Assembly: GCF_000346465.2 (NCBI RefSeq)
Contig: NC_034012.1
Coordinates: 20,450,377-20,514,376, forward strand
DNA from: Prunus persica
Lineage: Eukaryota > Streptophyta > Magnoliopsida > Rosales > Rosaceae
Direction: 5' to 3'
Length of the DNA stretch: 64,000 nucleotides
Shown piece after piece: positions 1-13,880 of the stretch. The stretch's first letter is position 1. Every line of letters begins with the position of its first letter. The position numbers were made by a program, and so were the translations under genes. The notes below the pieces were generated by a model. The model saw only the letters and a list, made by a program, of their open reading frames with translations. It searched no databases and was not told where the DNA came from.

Positions 1-628
1 GGAGGAGTCATTTAGTGACTTTTGAGTGAAATCCAATGGCTAAAACTATGCAATACACCAACTACTCCATTTCATAACGAACTTCGTACGAACCTGAATT
101 GTCCAATTTCATGGACCAATCGATATCGAATTGAGTCCAAAACTTGGGGAACATCATAATATGGTGGGAGGAGTCATTTGGTGGGTTTTGAGTGAAGTCC
201 AATCTCTAGAACTATGCCATACACCAAGCACTCCATTTCATAACGAACTTCGTACGAACATGAATTGTCCAATTTCATGGACCAATCGATATCGGAGTGA
301 GTCCAAAACTTGGGGAACATCATAATATGATGGGAGGAGTCATTTGGTGGGTTCTGAGTGAAATGCAATTGCTACAACTATTCAATACACTAACCACTGC
401 ATTTCATAACGAACTTCGTACGAACCTGAATTGTCCCATTTCATGGACCAATCGATATCGGATTGAGTCCAAAACTTTGGGAACATCATAATTTGCTTGG
501 AGGAGTCATTTGGTGACTTTTGAGTGAAATCCAATCTCTAGAACTATGCAATACACCAACCACTCCATTTAATAACGAACTTCGTACGAACCTGAATTGT
601 CCATTTTCATGGACCAATCGATATCGGA

Positions 629-2288
629 TTGAGTCCAAAACTTGGGGAACATCATAATATGGTTGGAGGAGTCATTTGTTGGGTTTTGAGTGAAATCCCA
701 TCTCCAGAACTATGCCATACACTAACCACTCCATTTCAGAACGAACTTCGTACGAACTTAAATTGTCCAATTTCATGGAACAATCGATATCGGATTGAGT
801 CCAAAACTTGGGGAACAACATAATATGGTGGGAGGAGTCATTTGGTGGGTTCTGAGTGATATCCAATCTCTACAACTATGCAATACACCAACCACTCCAT
901 TTCATAACGAACTTCGTGTGAACCTGAATTGTCCAATTTCATGGACCAATCGATATTGGATTGAGTCCAAAACTTGGGGAACAACATAATACGGTGGCAG
1001 GAGTCATTTGGTGGGTTTTGGGTGAAATGCAATCTCTAGAACTATGCAATACACCAACCACTCCATGTCATAACGAACTTCGTATGAACCTGAATCGTCC
1101 AATATCACGAACCATTCCATATTGGAGTGCGTCCAAAACTTGGGTAACAATATAATGTGATGGGTGGAGTCATTGGGTGAGTTTTGAATGAAATCCAATG
1201 GCTAAAACTATGCAATACACCAACCACTCCATTTCAGAACGAACTTCGTACGAACCTGAATTGTCTAATTCCATGGACCTATCGATATCGGATTGAGTCC
1301 AAAACCTGGGGAACATCGTAATATGGTTGGAGGAGTCATTTGGTGGGTTTTCAGTGAAATCCAATCTCTAGAACTACGCAATACACCAACCACTCCATTT
1401 CATAACGAACTACGTACGAACCTGAATTGTCCAATTTCATGGACCAATCGATATCGGATTGAGTCCAAAACTTGGGGAACATCATAATATTGTTGGAGGA
1501 GTCATTTGGTGGGTTTTGAGTGAAATCCCATCTCTAGAACTATGCAATACACTAACCACTCCATTTCAGAACGAACTTCGTACGAACCTAAATTGTCCAA
1601 TTTCATGGAACAATCGATATCGGATTGAGTCCAAAACTTGGGGAACATCATAATATGGTGGGAGGAGTCATTTGGTGGGTTCTGAGTGATATCCAATCTC
1701 TACAACTATGCAATACACCAACCACTCCATTTCATAACGAACTTCGTGCGAACCTGAATTGTCCAATTTCATGGACCAATCGATATCGGATTGAGTCCAA
1801 AACTTGGGGAACAACATAATACGGTGGCAGGAGTCATTTGGTGGGTTTTGGGTGAAATGCAATCTCTAGAACTATGCAATACACCAACCACTCCATGTCA
1901 TAACGAACTTCATACGAACCTGAATCGTCCAATATCACGGACCATTCCATATTGGAGTGCGTCCAAAACTTGGGTAACAATATAATGTGATGGGTGGAGT
2001 GATTGGGTGAGTTTTGAATGAAATCCAATGGCTAAAACTATGCAATACACCAACCACTCCATTTCAGAACGAACTTCGTACGAACCTGAATTGTCTAATT
2101 TCATGGACCTATCGATATCGGATTGAGTCCAAAACCTAGGGAACATCGTAATATGGTTGGAGGAGTCATTTGGTGGGTTTTCAGTGAAATCGAATCTCTA
2201 GAACTACGCAATACACCAACCACTCCATTTCATAACGAACTACGTACGAACCTGAATTGTCCAATTTCATGGACCAATCGATATCGGA
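629..2288 (+). repeat. Higher-order repeat: two copies of an 830-bp pentamer
   Basis: Five consecutive monomers at 629-1458 are repeated at 1459-2288. Diagnostic private variants keep their order in both copies: AATCCCATCT and TACACTAACC in monomer 1, GTGATATCC in monomer 2, CATGTCATAACG followed by CATATTGGAGTGCG in monomers 3-4, and the GGACCTATCG plus TTTTCAGTG pair in monomers 4-5. Only a few differences separate the copies, far fewer than between neighbouring monomers inside a copy. The block ends near 2289, where the next monomers no longer match. Confidence 0.88.
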
Positions 2289-2300
2289 TTGAGTCCAAAA

Positions 2301-3294
2301 CTTTAGGAACATCATAATATGGTGGAGGAGTCATTTGGTGGGTTTTGAGTGAAATTCAATCTCTACAACTTTGTAACGCACCAAGCACTCTATTTCGTAA
2401 CGAACTTCGTACGAACCTGAATTGTCCAATTTGATGGACCAATCATTATCGGATTGAGTCAAAAATTTGGGGAACATCATGACTTTGTGGGTGGAGTCCT
2501 TTGGTGAGTTTAGAGTGAAATCCAATGGCCGAAACTACGCAATACACCAACCACTCCATTTCATAACGAACTTCGTACAAACCTAAGTTGTCCAATTTCA
2601 TGGACCAATCGATATCGGATTGAGTCCAAAACTTTAGGAACATCATAATATGGTGGAGGAGTCAATTAGTGGGTTTTGAGAGAAATCCAATCTCTATAAC
2701 ATTGCAATACACCAACCACTACATTTCGTAACGAACTTCGTGCGAACCTGAATTGTCCAATTTCACGGACCAATCGATGTCGGATTGAGTCCAAAACTTG
2801 GGGAACATCTTAATATGGTGGGAGGACTCATTTGGGGGGTTTTAAGTGAAATCCAATTTTTAGAATAATGCAATACACCAACCACTCCATTTCAGAACGA
2901 ACTTCCTACGAACCTCAGTTGTCCAATTTCATGGACCAATCGATTTCGGATTGAGTCCAAAACTTTAGGAACATCATAAAATGGTGGAGGAGTCATTGGG
3001 TGGGTTTTGAGTGATATCCAATCTCTACAACTTTGCAATGCACCAAGCACTCCATTTAGTATCGAACTTCGTACAAACCTGAATTGTCCAATTTGATGGA
3101 CCAATCGTTATCGGATTGAGTCGAAAACTTGGGGAATATCATGATTTTGTGGGTGGAGTCATTTGGTGAGTTTAGAGTGAAATCCAATGGCTAAAACTGT
3201 GCAATACACCAACCACTCCATTTCAGAACGAACTTCGTACGAACCAAAGTTGTCCAATTTCATGGACCAATAGATATCGGATTGAGTCCAAAAC
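2301..3294 (+). repeat. Dimeric higher-order repeat of about 331 bp, three units
   Basis: The variant CTTTAGGAACATC followed by GGTGGAGGAGTC (one G shorter than usual) starts at 2301, 2633 and 2963, a spacing of 332 and 330 bp. The first and third units are closest, sharing CTCTACAACTTTG, TTTGATGGACC and a following TTTGTGGGTGGAGTC monomer at 662 bp offset. This suggests nested amplification of a dimer and then a tetramer. Confidence 0.75.
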
Positions 3295-4648
3295 TTGGGG
3301 AACAACATAATATGGTGGGAGGAGTCATTTGGTGGGCTTTGAATGAAATCCAATCTCTAGAACTATGCAATACACCAACCACTCCATTTCATAACGACTT
3401 TCGTACGAACCTGAATTGTTCAATTTCATGCACCAATCGATATCGGATTGAGTCCAAAACTTGGGGAACATCATAATATGGTGGGAGGAGTCATTTGGTG
3501 AGTTTTGGAGTGAAATCCAATCTCTAGAACTATGCAATACACCAACCACTCCATTTCAGAACGAACTTTGTACGAACCTGAATTGTCCAATTTCATGGGC
3601 CAATCGATAACGGATTGAGTCCAAAACTTGGGGAACATCATAATATGGTGGGGGGAGTCATTTGGTGGGTTTTGAGTTAAATCCAATCTCTAGAACTATG
3701 CAACACACCAACCACTCCATCTTAGAACGAACTTCGTACGAACCTGAGTTGTCCAATTTCATGTAGCAATCGATATCGGATTGAGTCCAAAACTTGGGGA
3801 ACATCATAATATCTTGGGTGGAGTCATTTGGGGGGTTTTGATTGAAATCCAATCTCTAGAACTATGCAATACACCACCCACTCCATTTCATAACGAACTT
3901 CGTACGAACCTTTGTTGTCCAATTTCATGGACGAATCGATATCGGATTGAGTCCAAAACTTGGGGAACATCATAATATGGTTGGAGGAGTCATTTGGTGG
4001 GTTTTGAGTGAAATCCACTCTCTGGAACTACGCAATACACCAACCACTCCATTTCAGAACGAACTTCCTACGAGCCTGAGTTGTCCAATTTCGTGGACCA
4101 ATCGATATCGGATTGAGTCCAAAACTTTTGGAACATCATAATATTGTGGAGGAGTCATTTGGTCGGTTTTGAGTGAAATCCAATCTCTAGAACTATGCGA
4201 TACACCAGCCACTCCATTTCAGAACAAACTTCGTACGAACCTAAATTGTCCAATTTCATGCACCAATCCATATCGGATTGAGTCCAAAACTTGGGGTTCA
4301 TCATAATACGGTGGGAGGAGTCATTTGGTGAGTTTTGAATGAAATCCAATATCTAACTCTATGCAATACACCAACCACTCCATTTCAGAACGAACTTCGT
4401 ACGAACCTAAATTGTCCAATTTCATGGACCAATCGATATCAGATTGAGTGCAAAACTTGGGGAACATCATAATACGTTGGGAGGAGTCATTTGGTGAATT
4501 TTGAATGAAATCCAATGGCTAAAACTATGCAATACACCACCCACTCCATTTCATAACGAACTTCGTACGAACCTGAATTGTCGAATTTCATGGACCAATC
4601 GATATCGGATTGAGTACAAAACTTGGGGAACAACATAATATGGTGGGA
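3295..4648 (+). repeat. Mixed class-A satellite monomers
   Basis: About eight monomers, mostly of the GTGGGTTTTGAG / TCTCTAGAAC class. I found no clean higher-order period here. A 165-bp monomer with GGAGGAGTC in place of GGGAGGAGTC occurs near 4145. Nothing other than satellite is present. Confidence 0.8.
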
Positions 4649-5802
4649 GGCGTCATTTGGTGACTTTTGAGTGAAATCCAATGGCTAAAACTATGCAATA
4701 CACCTACCACTCCATTTCAGAACGAACTTCGTACGTACTTGAATTGTCCAATTTCATGTACCAATCAATATCGAATTGAGTTCAAAACGTGGGGAACATC
4801 ATAATACGGTGGGGGGAGTCATTTGGTGACTTTTGAGTGAAATCCAATGGCTAAAACTATGCAATACACCTACCACTCCATTTCAGAACGAACTTCGTAC
4901 GTACTTGAATTGTCCAATTTCATGTACCAATGAATATCGGATTGAGTTCAAAACATGGGGAACATCATAATATGGTGGGAGGCGTCATTTGGTGACTTTT
5001 GAGTGAAATCCAATGGCTGAAACTACGGAATACACTAGCCACTCCATTTTGTAACGAACTTCGTATGAACCTAAATGGTCCAATTTCATGGACCAATCGA
5101 TATCGGTTGGAGTCCAAAACGTGGGAAACATCATAATACGGTGGGGGGAGTCATTTGGTGACTTTTGAGTGAAATCCAATGGCTAAAACTATGCAATACA
5201 CCTACCACTCCATTTCAGAACGAACTTCGTACGTACTTGAATTGTCCAATTTCATGTACCAATGAATATCGGATTGAGTTCAAAACATGGGGAACATCAT
5301 AATATGGTGGGAGGCGTCATTTGGTGACTTTTGAGTGAAATCCAATGGCTAAAACTACGGAATACACTAGCCACTCCATTTCGTAACGAACTTCGTATGA
5401 ACCTGAATGGTCCAATTTCATGGACCAATCGATATCGGTTGGAGTCCAAAACGTGGGGAACATCATAATACGTTGGGAGGAGTCATTTGGTGAATTTTGA
5501 ATGGAATCCAATGGCTAAAACTATGCAATGCACCACCCACTCCATTTCATAACGAACTTCGTACGAACCTGAATTGTCGAATTTCAGGACCAATCGATAT
5601 CGGATTGAGTACAAAACTTGGGGAACTACATAATATGGTGGGAGGCGTCATTTGGTGACTTTTGAGTGAAATCCAATGGCTAAAACTACGGAATACACTA
5701 GCCACTCCATTTCGTCACGAACTTCGTATGAACCTGAATGGTCCAATTTCATGGACCAATCGATATCGGTTGGAGTCCAAAACGTGGGAAACATCATAAT
5801 AC
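4649..5802 (+). repeat. Alternating dimer repeat of two class-B variants (about 332 bp)
   Basis: A variant marked GGCGTCATTTGGTGAC begins at 4649, 4981, 5313 and 5644 (spacing 332, 332, 331). At 4981, 5313 and 5644 it carries ACGGAATACACTAGCC, CTGAATGGTCC or CTAAATGGTCC, and CGGTTGGAGTCC. It alternates mainly with a variant carrying ACACCTACCACTCC and TTCGTACGTACTTG. The second variant has lost the usual TTCGTACGAA dyad but gained the overlapping 8-bp palindrome GTACGTAC. Confidence 0.85.
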
Positions 5803-6889
5803 GGTGGGAGGAGTCATTTGGTGAATTTTGAGTGAAATCCAATGGCTAAAACTATGCAATACACCAACCACTCCATTTCAGAACGAACTTCGTACGTACA
5901 TGAATTGTCCAATTTCATGTACCAATCGATATCGAATTGAGTTCAAAACTTGGGGAACATCATAATACGGTGGGAGGAGTCATTTGGTGACTTTTGAGTG
6001 AAATCCTATGTCTAAAACTATGCAATACACCTACCACTCCATTTCAGAACGAACTTCGTACGTACTTGAATTGTCCAATTTCATGTACCAATCGATATCG
6101 GATTGAGTTCAAAACATGGGGAACATCATAATATGGTGGGAGGCGTCGTTTGGTGACTTTTGAGTGAAATCCAATGGCTAAAACTACGGAATACACTAGC
6201 AACTCCATTTCGTAACGAACTTCGTATGAACCTGAATGGTCCAATTTCATGGACCAATCGATATCGGTTGGAGTCCAAAACATGGGGAACATCATAATAC
6301 GGTGGGAGGAGTCATTTGGTGAATTTTGAGTGAAATCCAATGGCTAAAACTATGCAATACACCAACAACTCCATTTCAGAACGAACTTCGTACGTACATG
6401 AATTGTCCAATTTCATGTACCAATCGATATCGAATTGAGTTCAAAATGTGGGGAACATCATAATACGGTGGGGGGAGTCATTTGGTGACTTTTGAGTGAA
6501 ATCCAATGGCTAAACTATGCAATACACCTACCACTCCATTTCAGAACGAACTTCGTACGTACTTGAATTGTCCAATTTCATGTACCAATGAATATCGGAT
6601 TGAGTTCAAAACATGGGGAAACATCATAATATGGTGGGAGGCGTCATTTGGTGACTTTTGAGTGAAATCAAATGTCTAAAACTACGGAATACACTAGCCA
6701 CTCCATTTCGTAACGAACTTCGTATGAACCTGAATGGTCCCAATTTCATGGACCCAATCGATATCGGTTGGAGTGCAAAACATGGGGAACATCATAATAC
6801 GGTGGGAGGAGTCATTTGGTGAATTTTGAGTGAAATCCAATGGCTAAAACTATGCAATACACCAACAACTCCATTTCAGAACGAACTTC
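5803..6889 (+). repeat. Trimeric higher-order repeat of about 498 bp, two copies plus a partial third
   Basis: The trimer starts at 5803 and 6301 with GGTGGGAGGAGTCATTTGG then TGAATTTTGAG, and a third start at 6801 keeps the pattern only to about 6889. Each trimer combines a GTACGTACATG monomer, an ACACCTACC / GTACGTACTTG monomer and the ACGGAATACACTAG monomer. The second copy is 500 bp because of extra single bases such as GGTCCCAATTTC and GGACCCAATCG. The variants are the same as in the preceding dimer block, so dimer and trimer arose by unequal exchange from one pool. Confidence 0.85.
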
Positions 6890-6923
6890 GTACGAACTTG
6901 AATTGTCCAATTTCATGCACCAA

Positions 6924-7143
6924 TCGATATCGGATTGAGTCCAAAACTTGGGGAACATCATAATATGGTGGGAGGAGTCATTGGATGGGTTTTGTGTGAA
7001 ATACAATATCTGCAATTGTTGCGGGAGTAGTCATTTCGTGGGTTTTGAGTGAAATCAAATCTTTAGAACTATACAGTACCCCAACCACTCTATTTCAGAA
7101 CGAACATCATACGAACCTGACTTGTCCAATTTCATAGGCCACA
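6924..7143 (+). repeat. Irregular 220-bp satellite interval
   Basis: The distance between successive CGATATC landmarks (6924 and 7144) is 220 bp instead of 166. A monomer is broken after ATACAATATCTGCAAT and resumes at TTGTTGCGGGAGTAG, so about 54 bp of extra partial monomer are present. This fits a duplication or unequal exchange with imperfect register. Confidence 0.7.
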
Positions 7144-7586
7144 CGATATCAGATTGAGTCCAAAACTTAGGGAACATGATAATATGGTGGGAAAAGTCAT
7201 TCGGTGAGTTTTGAGCGATATCCAATGGCTAAAACTATGTAATATGTACCAATCCATTACATAACGAACTTCGTACGAACCTGAATTGTCCGATTTCATG
7301 GACCAATCGATATCGGACTGAGTCCAAAACTTGGGGAACGTCATAAAATTGTGGGAGGAGTCATTTGGTGGGTTTTGAGTGAAATCCAATCTCTAGAACT
7401 ATAGAATACACCAACCACTGCATTTCAGAACGAACTTTGTACGAACCTTAATTGTCCAATTTCTTAGAACAATCGATATCGGATTGAGTCCAAAACTTGG
7501 GGAACATCATAATGTTGTGGGAGGAGTCATTTGGTGAGTTTTGAGCGAAATCGAATGGCTAAACCAATGCAATACACCAACCACTC

Positions 7587-8297
7587 AGTTTTAGAACGAA
7601 CTTCATACGAACCTGAATTGTCTGATTTCATGGTCCAATCAATATTGGATATAGTCCAAAACTTACGTAACACTATAATATGGTGGGAGGAGTCATTTGG
7701 TGCGTTTTGAGCGAAATCCAATGGCTAAAACTGTGCAATACACCAACCACTCCATTTTATAACGAACATCGTACGAACCTGAATTGTCCAATTTCATGGT
7801 CCAATCGACATCAGATTGAGTCCAAAACTTGGGGCACATCATAATATGGTAGGAGGAGTCATTGGGTGGGTTTTCAGGGAAATCTAATATCTAGACTATG
7901 CAATACACCAACCACTCCATTTCAGGACGAACTTCTTACGAACCTGAATTGTTTAATTTCATGGACTTATCGGTATCAGATTGAGTCCAAAACTTGGGGA
8001 ACATCATAATGTGGTTGGAGGAGTCATTTGGTGGGTTTCCAGTAAAATCCAATCTCTAGAACTATGCAATACACCAACCACTCTGTTTCAGAACGAACTT
8101 CATACGAACCTGAATTGTCTGATTTCATGGTCCAATCAATATTGGATATAGTCCAAACTTATGTAACACCATAATATGGTGGGAGGAGTCATTTGGTGCG
8201 TTTTGAGCGAAATCCAATGGCTAAAACTGTGCAATACAACAACCACTCCATTTTATAACGAACATTGTACGAACCAGAATTGTCCAATTTCATGGGC
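7587..8297 (+). repeat. Trimeric repeat with 497-bp offset
   Basis: The rare variant GTCCAATCAATATTGGATAT lies at 7634 and 8131 (offset 497), followed in both by a TAACAC motif, GTGCGTTTTGAGCG and ACTGTGCAATAC. Similarity at this offset runs from about 7587-7800 to 8084-8297, i.e. one full trimer and part of the next. Confidence 0.78.
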
Positions 8298-11040
8298 CAA
8301 ACGATATCGGATTGAGTCCAAAACTTGGGGAACATCTTAATATGGTGGGAGGAGTCATTTGGTGAGTTTTGAGTGAAATCCAATGGCTAAAACTATGCAA
8401 TACACCAACCCCTCCATTTCCGAACGATCTTCGTACGAACCTGAATTGTCCAATTTCATGGACCAATCGATATCGGATTGAGTCCAAAACTTGGTGAATA
8501 TCATAATATGGTGGGAGGAGTCATTTGGTGGGTTTTGAGTGAGTTCCAATCTGTAGAACTATGCAATACACCAACCACTCCATTTCATATCGAACTTTGT
8601 ACGAACAAGAATTGTCCAATTTCATGGACCAATCGATATCGGATTGAGTCCAAAACTTGGGGAACATCATAATATGGTGGGAGGAGTCATATGGTGACTT
8701 TTCAGTGAAATCTAATGGCTAAAACTATGGAATACACCAACCACTCCATTTCAAAACGAACTTCGTACGAACCTGAATTGTACAATTTCATGGACCAATC
8801 GATATCGGATTGAGTCCAAAACAGAGGGGAACATCATAATATGGTGGGAGTAGTCATTTAGTGGGTTTTGGGTGAAATCCAATCGCTAAAACTGTGAAAT
8901 ACACAAACCACTCCATTTCAGAATGAACTTCGTACGAACCTGAATTGTCCAATTTCATGGACCAATCGATATCCGATTGAGTCCAAAACTTGGGAAACAT
9001 CATAATATGGTGGGAGGAGTCATTTGGTGACTTTTGAGTGAAATGCAATGGCTAAAACTATGAAATACAGAGACCACTCCATTTTAGAACGAACTTCGTA
9101 CGAACCTGAATTGTCCAATTTCGTGGACCAATCGATATCGGACTGAGTCCAAAACTTAGGAAACATCATAATATGATGGGGGGAGTCATTTAGTGGCTTT
9201 TGCATGAAATCCAATGGCTAAAACTACGCAATACATCAACCACTCCATTTCGGAATGAACTTCGTACGAACCTGAATTGTCCAATTTCATGGACCAATCG
9301 ATATCGGATTGAGTGTAAAACTTAGGGAACACCATAATACGATGGGAGGAGTCATTTAGTGACTCTTGAGTGAAATCCAATAGCTAAAACTACGCAATAC
9401 ATCAACCACTCCATTTCGGAACGAACTTTACTAACCTGAATTGTCCAATTTCGTGGATCAATCGATATTGGATTGAGTTCAAAACGTGGGGAACATCATA
9501 ATATGATGGCTTGGAGTCATTTGATGAGTTTTGAATGAAATCCAATGGCTAAAACTATGCAATATAGCACCCAGTCCGTTTCATAACGAACCTGAATTGT
9601 CCAATTTCTTGAACCAATCGATATCAGATTGAGTCCAAAACTTGGGGAACATCATAATATGGTGGGAGAAATCATTTGGTGACTTTTGAGTGAAATCCAA
9701 TGGCTAAAACCACACAATACACCAACCACTCCATTTCGTAACGAACTTCGTACGTACCTGAATTGTCCAATTTCATGGACCAATCGATATCGGATTGAGT
9801 ACAAAACTTGGGTAATATCATAATGTTGTGGGAGGAGTCATTTGGTGAGCTTTGAGCGAAATCGAATGTATAAAACAATGCAATACAGCAACCACTCTAT
9901 TTCAGAACGAACTTCGTACGAACCTGAATTGTCCAATTTCATGGACCACTCGATATCGGATTGAGGCCAAAACTTGGGGAACATCATAATTTACTGGGAG
10001 GAGTCATTTGGTGGGTTTTCAGTGAAATCCAATCTCTAGAACTATGCAATACACCAACCACACCATTTCAGAACGAACTTCATACGGACCTGAATTGTCC
10101 AATTTCATGGACCAATCGATATCGGATTGAGTACAAAACTTGGGGACCATCATAATATGGTGGGAGAAGTGATTTGGTGACTTGTGAGTGAAATCCAATG
10201 GCTAAAACTACACAATACACCAACCACTCCATTTCGTAACGAACTTCGTACGAAACTGATTGTCCAATTTCATGGACCAATCGATATCGGATTGAGTCCA
10301 AAACTTGGGGAACATCATAATATGGTGGGAGAAGTCATTTGGTGACTTTTGAGTGAAATTCAATGGCTAAAACTACGCAATGCACCAACCACTCCATTTC
10401 GTAACGAACTTTGTACGAACCAGAATTGTCCAATTTCATGGACCAATCGATATCGGATTGAGTCCAAAACTAGGGGAACATCATAACATGATGGGAGGGG
10501 TCATTTGGTGACTTTTGAGTGAAATCCAATGGCTAAAACTATGCAATACACCAACCACTCCATTTCATAATGAACTTCGTACGAGCCTGAATTGTCCAAT
10601 TTTGTTGACCAATCGATATCGGATTGAGTCCAAAACTTGGATAATATGTTGGGAGGAGTCATTTGGTGACTTTTGAGGGAAATCCAATCGCTAAACCAAT
10701 GCAATACACCAACCACACCATTTCATAACAAACTTCGTACAAACCTGAACTGTCCAAAATTTGAGGAACATCATAATGTCGTGGGAGGAGTCATTTGGTG
10801 AGTTTTGAGTGAAATCCAATTGCCAAAAATATGCAATACACCAAACAGTCCATTTCAGAACGAACTCTGTATGAACCTGAATTGTCCGATTTCATGGACC
10901 AATCGGTATCGGATTAAGTCCAAAACTTGGGGAACATCATAATATGGTGGGAGGAGTGATTTCGTGAGTTTTGAGTGAAATCCAATTGGCGAAACTATGC
11001 AATATACCAACCACTCCATTGCAGAAGGTAATTCATACGA
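8298..11040 (+). repeat. Class-B-rich satellite region with short deletions
   Basis: Mostly GTGACTTTTGAG / GGCTAAAAC monomers, many with ACTACGCAATAC. Several monomers carry internal deletions: the dyad region at about 9590, part of the GGGGAACATC motif at 10640, and about 35 bp at 10755 between two GTCCAA repeats. No other sequence type is present and no clean higher-order period was seen by eye. Confidence 0.75.
10741..10775 (+). repeat. Microhomology deletion inside a monomer
   Basis: Here CTGTCCAA runs directly into AATTTGAGG. The normal monomer has two GTCCAA motifs about 35 bp apart, and one copy plus everything between is missing, including the CGATATCG dyad. This is the pattern expected from replication slippage or single-strand annealing at short direct repeats. 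Confidence 0.7.
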
Positions 11041-11051
11041 ACATGAATTGT

Positions 11052-11135
11052 CCACTAAATGACTCCTCCCACGATATCGGATGAAGTCCAAAATTTGGGG
11101 AACCTCATAATATTGTGGGAGGAGTCATTTAGTGG
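11052..11135. repeat. 21-bp perfect inverted repeat from a template-switch microinversion
   Basis: Positions 11052-11072 are the exact reverse complement of 11115-11135, with a 42-bp loop. The right arm is the normal satellite GTGGGAGGAGTCATTTAGTGG. The left arm sits where AATTTCATGGACCAAT is expected, between GAATTGTCC and CGATATCGG, and replaces about 16 bp with 18 bp. A local fold-back template switch copying the opposite strand explains this in one step. It is the only reverse-orientation satellite piece I found. Confidence 0.92.
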
Positions 11136-13880
11136 GTTTTGAGAGAAATCCAATCTCTAGAACTATACGACACACCAACCACTACATTTCATAACGAACT
11201 TCTTACGAACCTGTACTGCCCAATTTCATGGACCAATCGATAACGGATTGAGTCCAAAACTTGGGGAACATCATAATATGGTGGGAGGAGTCATTTGGTG
11301 GGGTTTGAGTGAAATCCAATCTCTTGAACTATACAAACACCAACCTTTACAGTTCAGAATGAACTTCTTATGAACCTGAATTGGCCAATTTCATGGACCA
11401 ATCAATATCGGATTGGGTCCAAAACTTGGGGAACATCATAATATTGTGGGAGGAGTCATTTGGTGGCTGTTGAGTCAAATCCCATCTCTACAACTATGTA
11501 AGACACCAACAACTCCATTCCATAACGAACTTCGTACGAACCTGAATTGTCCGATTTCATCGACCAATCGATATCGGATTGAGTCCAAAACTTGGGGAAC
11601 ATCGTAATATGGTGAGAGCAGTTATTTGGTGAGTTTTTAGTGAAATCCAATCTCTAGAACTATACAGCACACCAACCACTACATTTCAGAACGAACTTCG
11701 TACGAACCTGAATTGTTCAATTGCGTGGACCAATCAATATCGGATTGAGTCTAAAACTTGGGAAACATCATAATATTGTGGGAGGAGTCATTTGGTGGTT
11801 GTTGAGTGAAATCCAATCTCTAGAACTATGCAACACACCAACCATTACATTTCATAATGAATTTCGTTCGAACCTGAATTCTCCGATTTCATGGACCAAT
11901 TGAGTCCAAAACATGGGGAACAACATAATATTGTGGGAGTAGTGATCTGGTGGGTTTGATTGCAATCCAATCTCTACAACTATACAACACACCAACCACT
12001 ACATTTCAGAACGAACTTCGTACGAACCGGAATTGTCAAATTTCATGGACCAATCGATATCGGATTGAGTCCAAAACTTGGGAACATCATAATATTGTGG
12101 GAGGAGTCATTTGGTGGGTTTTTGAGTGAAATCCAATCTCCACAACTATACAATACACCAACCACTTCATTTCAGGACGAACTTCGTTCGAACCTGAATT
12201 GTCCAATTTCGTGGACCAATCGATATCGGATTGGGTCCAAAACTTGGGGAACATCATAATATGGTGGGATGAGTCAGTTGGTGTGTTTTGAGTGAAATCC
12301 AGTGGCTAAAACTATGCAATACACCAACCGCTCCATTTCATAACGAACTTCGTCCGAACCTGAATTGTCCAATTTCATGGACCAATCGATATCGGATTCA
12401 GTCCAAAACTTGGCGAACATCATAATATGGTGGTAGGACTCGTTTGGGGGGTTTTGAGTGAAATCCAATCGGTAGAACTATGCAATGCATCAACCACTCC
12501 ATTTCAGAATGAACTTCGTATGAACTTGAATTGTCCAATTTCGTGGACCAATCGATATCGGACTAAGTCCAAAACTTGGGGAACATCATAATATTGTAGG
12601 AAGAGTCATTTGGTGGGTTTTGAGTGAAATCCAATCTGTAGAACTATGCAATAAACCAACCACTCCATTTTAGAACGACCTTCGTACGAAACTTAATTGT
12701 CCGATTTGATGGACCAATAGATATCGGATTGAGTCCAAAACTCGGGGAACATCATAATATGGTGGGTGGAGTCATTTGGTGAGTTTTCCGTGAAATCCAA
12801 TGGCTAAACCTATGCAATACACGAACCACTCCATTTCATAACGAACTTCGTACGAACCTGAATTGTCAAATTTCATGGACTAATCGATATCGGACTGAGT
12901 CCAAAACTTGGGGAACATCATAACGTTGTGGGAGGAGTCATTTATTGAGTTTTGAGTGAAATCCAAATGCCAAAACTATGCAATACACCAACCACTGCAT
13001 TTCAAAACGAACATCGTACAAACATTCATTGTCCAATTTCTTGGAACAATCGATATCGGGTTGAGTCCAAACCTTGGGGAACCTCATCATATTGTGAGAG
13101 GAGTCATTTGGTGTGTTTTGAGTGAAATCCAATGGCTCAAACAATACAATACACCAACCACTCCATTTCATAACGAACTTCGTACGAACATGATTTGTCC
13201 AATTTCATGTACCAATCGATATCGGATTGAGTCCAAAACTTGGGGAACATCATAATATTGTGGGAAGAGTCATTTGGTGGGTTTTGAGTGAAATCCAATC
13301 TCTACAACTATACAATACACAAACCACTCCATTTCATAACGAACTTCGTACGAACCTGAATTGTCCGATTTCATGGACCAATCAATATCGGATGGGGTCC
13401 AAAACTTGGGGAACAACATACCCTGGTGGGAGGAGCCATTTGGTGAGTTTTGAGTGAAATCTAATGGCTAAAACTAAGCAATATACCAACCACTCCATTT
13501 CATAACGAACTTCGTACGAACCTGATTTGTCCAATTTCATGGACGAATCGATATCGGATTAAGTCCAAAACTTGGGGAACATCATAAGATAGTTGGGGGA
13601 GTCATTTGGTGGGTTTGGAGTGAAATCCAATCTCTAGAACTATACAATACACCAACCACTCCATTTCAGAACGAACATCGTATGAACCTGAATTTTCCAA
13701 TTTCATGGACCAATAGATGTCGAATTGAGTCCAAAACTTGGGGAACATCATAATATTGTGGGAGGAGTCATTTGGTGGGTTTTGAGTGAAATACAATCTA
13801 TACAACTATACGATTCACCAACCACTCCATTTCATAACAAACTTCGTACGAGTCTGAATTGTCTAATTTCATGGACCAAT

